The notes under the pieces are model-generated. The model worked only from the letters and a program-made list of their open reading frames with translations, did no database searches and had not been told where the DNA came from. Of a stretch of 5,905 nt of DNA, positions 3,547 through 5,905 are shown one piece after another (positions within the stretch are counted from its first letter, which is position 1; each line of letters begins with the position of its first letter). The stretch spans positions 1 to 5,905 of the forward strand of contig JAGCNK010000115.1 in the NCBI GenBank assembly GCA_017645985.1. Direction: 5' to 3'. The DNA is from Bacteroidales bacterium (GTDB taxonomy: Bacteria; Bacteroidota; Bacteroidia; Bacteroidales; UBA3824). The translations under genes were made by a program, and so were the position numbers.

Positions 3547-5905
3547 ATGAAAGACAGTTTAAAAAAAGACAATGGCTTGAAACAGTATTGCAGGCGGATG
3601 CTCATAGCACTTTTAATGGTGTTCTTCTGCGGACAGCTTCACGCCCAGACCGGGAAAACGATTTCCGGTACGGTTACAGACCCCAACGGCGAGCCGCTGC
3701 CGGGTGTTACTGTAATGGTTCAAGGTACCAACAACGGTACCATTACCGACCTCGATGGTAAATATCAGATCACAGCTCCCCAGGGCTCAACTTTGATATT
3801 CACCTTCATTGGTTTCGACAACTCAGTTGTTCAAGTGGGCGCAGGCTCCACCTACAATGTGAAAATGGAAGAGAGTTCACAGCAACTCGACGAAGTTGTG
3901 GTAGTAGGTTATGGACAACAGAAAAAGGCTTCTGTGGTAGGTGCTATTACCCAGGCCAACGCTGAGACACTGCAACGTGCTGCTGGTGTCACAAACCTTG
4001 GAGCTGCTCTCACCGGTAACCTCCCCGGCGTTGTTACCGAGCAGGGTACAGGTATCCCTGGTGGTGAGGATCCCAAAATCATCATCCGTGGTGCAAGCTC
4101 TTGGAACAACTCAGACCCCCTCGTGCTCGTTGACGGTATCGAACGTGAAATGAGTTCTGTAGACGTTTCTTCAGTAGAGAACATCTCAGTGCTCAAAGAC
4201 GCATCTGCTACAGCGGTATACGGTGTGCGCGGTGCCAACGGCGTTATCCTTATCACCACCAAGCGTGGTCAGGAAGGCAAAGCAAAAATCGACGTAGGTT
4301 TCACCACCACAATCAAATCTCCGTCAAAGCTTCCTAACAAACTCGATTCTTACGACGCCCTTATGGCTCGTAACGTAACCTTGGAAACAGAGTTGCCGGT
4401 AGCTGGCGAAGAGGCTTGGGCTTACATAACCCCTCAGCAGCGAATCAATTTATATCGCAACCAAACAACACAGGAACAGCGCGAACGCTATCCTAACGTT
4501 GACTGGGTTGATGCTTTGTTTAAAGACTATGCAGTAAGCTACAATGCCAACTTGAGCATCACAGGTGGTAACAAAGTGGTAAGATACTACGCTGCCGCCG
4601 ACTACGCCAACGAAGGCGACCTTATGAGAACATACGACAACGGACGTGGTTACGAAACTGGTTACGGTTACAACCGTTTGAATGCTCGTTCAAACCTCGA
4701 CTTCACCATCACCAAAACCACAGTATTGAAAGTGAACCTTGCTGGTTCGCTTGCCATCAGCAAGCGTCCTCGTGCTAACCAGGGCGACGAATGGCAGGAG
4801 GCTCAGCGCTGGTCAGGTGCTTACAACATCGCTCCCGACGTATTCCTTCCTCAGTACGAAGACGGCACTTGGGGATACTACCCGCAGATTTCGAACGTTA
4901 CCAACTCGGTACAGAACCTTGCTGTGGCTGGTATGGCTAAATCAACCACCAACAGTATCACTACCGACTTCAACCTCGAGCAGGACCTCAGCTTCTTGAC
5001 CAAAGGCTTGAACGTTCGCGGTACAATCTCTTGGGACAACCGCTTCAAAGAGAACAACCGTGGTGTAGGCGACGACTTCAACGATGCTCAGCAGAAATGG
5101 ATCGATCCTGCTACCGGTACAGTTTACCTTCGTCACAGCGTAGACGCTAAGACCGGCCTCGACTGGATTGAGGAATCAAAATGGAGCTCTCAGGCAGGTA
5201 GCATCGACAACGGTTCTACATTCCGCCGCCTTTTCTATCAAGCTCAGATCAACTACAACCGCAAATTTGCCGATGCTCACGAAGTTGGCGCTATGGGCGT
5301 ATTCAAACGCGAGCAGAACGCTACTGGTTCAGAGCTTGACAAATACCGCGAGGAATGGGCATTCCGTGTAACATACAACTACCGCAACCGCTACTCTATC
5401 GAGTACAACGGATGCTACAACGGTTCTGAGAAATTCTCTGAAGAAAACCGTTTCGCATTCTTCAATTCTGGCGGTATCAACTGGACTCTTTCTGAAGAGC
5501 CCTTTATGGAATCGCTCAAAGACCGTCAGATTATCGACATCTTGAAATTCCGCGTATCTTATGGCGAGGTTGGTAACGACTGGCTCAACGCTCGTTGGCT
5601 CTACATGGACCTTTGGGAATATGGCAACAAAACCGTTATTACACGTAACTCTGGTGATTCTAACTACACCCGCTACCGTCAATCACAGATTGGTAACGAA
5701 GACATTCACTGGGAAATCGCTCGTAAATTCAACTTCGGTGTTGACTACTCGTTCCTCGGCGGTCTCGTAGCTGGTAGCGTTGATATCTTCAAAGATAAAC
5801 GTTCCGACATTCTTATCTCTGGCGGCGACCGTGCAGTAGCTTCTTACTTCGGCGGCAGCTTGCCTACTATTAATAAAGGTAAAACCGAAACCAAAGGTTA
5901 CGAAA
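3547..5905 (+). CDS. SusC/RagA-family TonB-dependent outer-membrane transporter (3' end outside window)
   Basis: SusC-like proteins are outer-membrane barrels that import glycans or peptides captured by a SusD lipoprotein lid, powered by TonB. In the window are 786 uninterrupted codons of an expected 1000 or so. Visible domains are a signal peptide (1-33: basic KQYCRR, hydrophobic MLIALLMVFF, likely cleavage after LHA), a carboxypeptidase-D-regulatory-like beta-sandwich (about 38-108, ISGTVTDPNGEPLPGVTV), a TonB-box-like DEVVVVGYGQQKK (115-127), the plug (about 128-241, with IIIRGASS, DPLVLVDGIE, VLKDASATAVYGVRGANG, ILITTKRG), and barrel strands from about 245 onward, including FRVSYGEVGND and the late NKGKTETKGYE. 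There is no STN domain, so it is the plain form rather than a signal-transducing one. The ATG at 3547 is preferred over the in-frame ATG at 3598 because it supplies the basic n-region. Glycine and arginine codons favour GGT and CGT more than in the mre genes, suggesting high expression. The substrate cannot be told; a susD gene probably follows. Confidence 0.96.
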   Translation, partial: MKDSLKKDNGLKQYCRRMLIALLMVFFCGQLHAQTGKTISGTVTDPNGEPLPGVTVMVQGTNNGTITDLDGKYQITAPQGSTLIFTFIGFDNSVVQVGAGSTYNVKMEESSQQLDEVVVVGYGQQKKASVVGAITQANAETLQRAAGVTNLGAALTGNLPGVVTEQGTGIPGGEDPKIIIRGASSWNNSDPLVLVDGIEREMSSVDVSSVENISVLKDASATAVYGVRGANGVILITTKRGQEGKAKIDVGFTTTIKSPSKLPNKLDSYDALMARNVTLETELPVAGEEAWAYITPQQRINLYRNQTTQEQRERYPNVDWVDALFKDYAVSYNANLSITGGNKVVRYYAAADYANEGDLMRTYDNGRGYETGYGYNRLNARSNLDFTITKTTVLKVNLAGSLAISKRPRANQGDEWQEAQRWSGAYNIAPDVFLPQYEDGTWGYYPQISNVTNSVQNLAVAGMAKSTTNSITTDFNLEQDLSFLTKGLNVRGTISWDNRFKENNRGVGDDFNDAQQKWIDPATGTVYLRHSVDAKTGLDWIEESKWSSQAGSIDNGSTFRRLFYQAQINYNRKFADAHEVGAMGVFKREQNATGSELDKYREEWAFRVTYNYRNRYSIEYNGCYNGSEKFSEENRFAFFNSGGINWTLSEEPFMESLKDRQIIDILKFRVSYGEVGNDWLNARWLYMDLWEYGNKTVITRNSGDSNYTRYRQSQIGNEDIHWEIARKFNFGVDYSFLGGLVAGSVDIFKDKRSDILISGGDRAVASYFGGSLPTINKGKTETKGYE

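Noticed and set aside
3598..3600. In-frame ATG as alternative start of the susC-like gene
   Set aside because: It would remove the basic n-region of the signal peptide, leaving a start directly at the hydrophobic core; the ATG at 3547 gives a normal signal peptide.
5329..5682. 117-codon minus-strand frame inside the susC-like gene
   Set aside because: Antisense to an uninterrupted SusC barrel; no independent evidence of coding.

Overview
The window looks like a piece of a Bacteroidales chromosome, and a gut lineage such as Muribaculaceae or Bacteroides is the best guess. The reasons are a SusC/RagA-type TonB-dependent transporter, the gene order purH-mreB-mreC-mreD, AT-rich start regions without Shine-Dalgarno sequences, and a TAnnTTTG-type -7 box of the Bacteroidetes primary sigma factor. 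The genus cannot be fixed from the sequence alone. All real genes are on the + strand.

Positions 1-556 hold the C-terminal third of purH (AICAR transformylase part of the bifunctional purine enzyme). After a 60-base gap comes the cell-shape cluster: mreB (617-1639), a 78-base gap containing a long inverted repeat with the look of a small mobile-element or REP-like unit (about 1642-1703), mreC (1718-2554) and mreD (2554-3066), which overlaps mreC by one base. MreB (actin-like filament), MreC (periplasmic scaffold) and MreD (membrane protein) together guide the elongasome. The usual downstream partners mrdA (PBP2) and rodA do not follow mreD here.

Positions 3067-3546 are a 480-base AT-rich non-coding region. 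It contains an 11-bp dyad (3131-3164), a very good match to a sigma-54 -24/-12 promoter (3177-3190), a perfect -7 box of the Bacteroidetes housekeeping type (3256-3263), two further hairpins, an 8-codon micro-ORF, and an A-rich stretch. It therefore appears to be a complex promoter plus a long 5' leader for the following gene.

From 3547 to the window end runs a susC-like gene with 786 codons visible: signal peptide, carboxypeptidase-D-regulatory-like domain, TonB-box-like segment, plug, and the first part of the barrel. It is cut off by the window edge. A susD partner would be expected just downstream. The mre genes are ordinary housekeeping genes. The most interesting part is the regulatory region between mreD and susC, especially the sigma-54-like promoter in front of a nutrient-uptake gene with no adjacent sigma/anti-sigma pair. 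I see no evidence for a wholly new system in this window.
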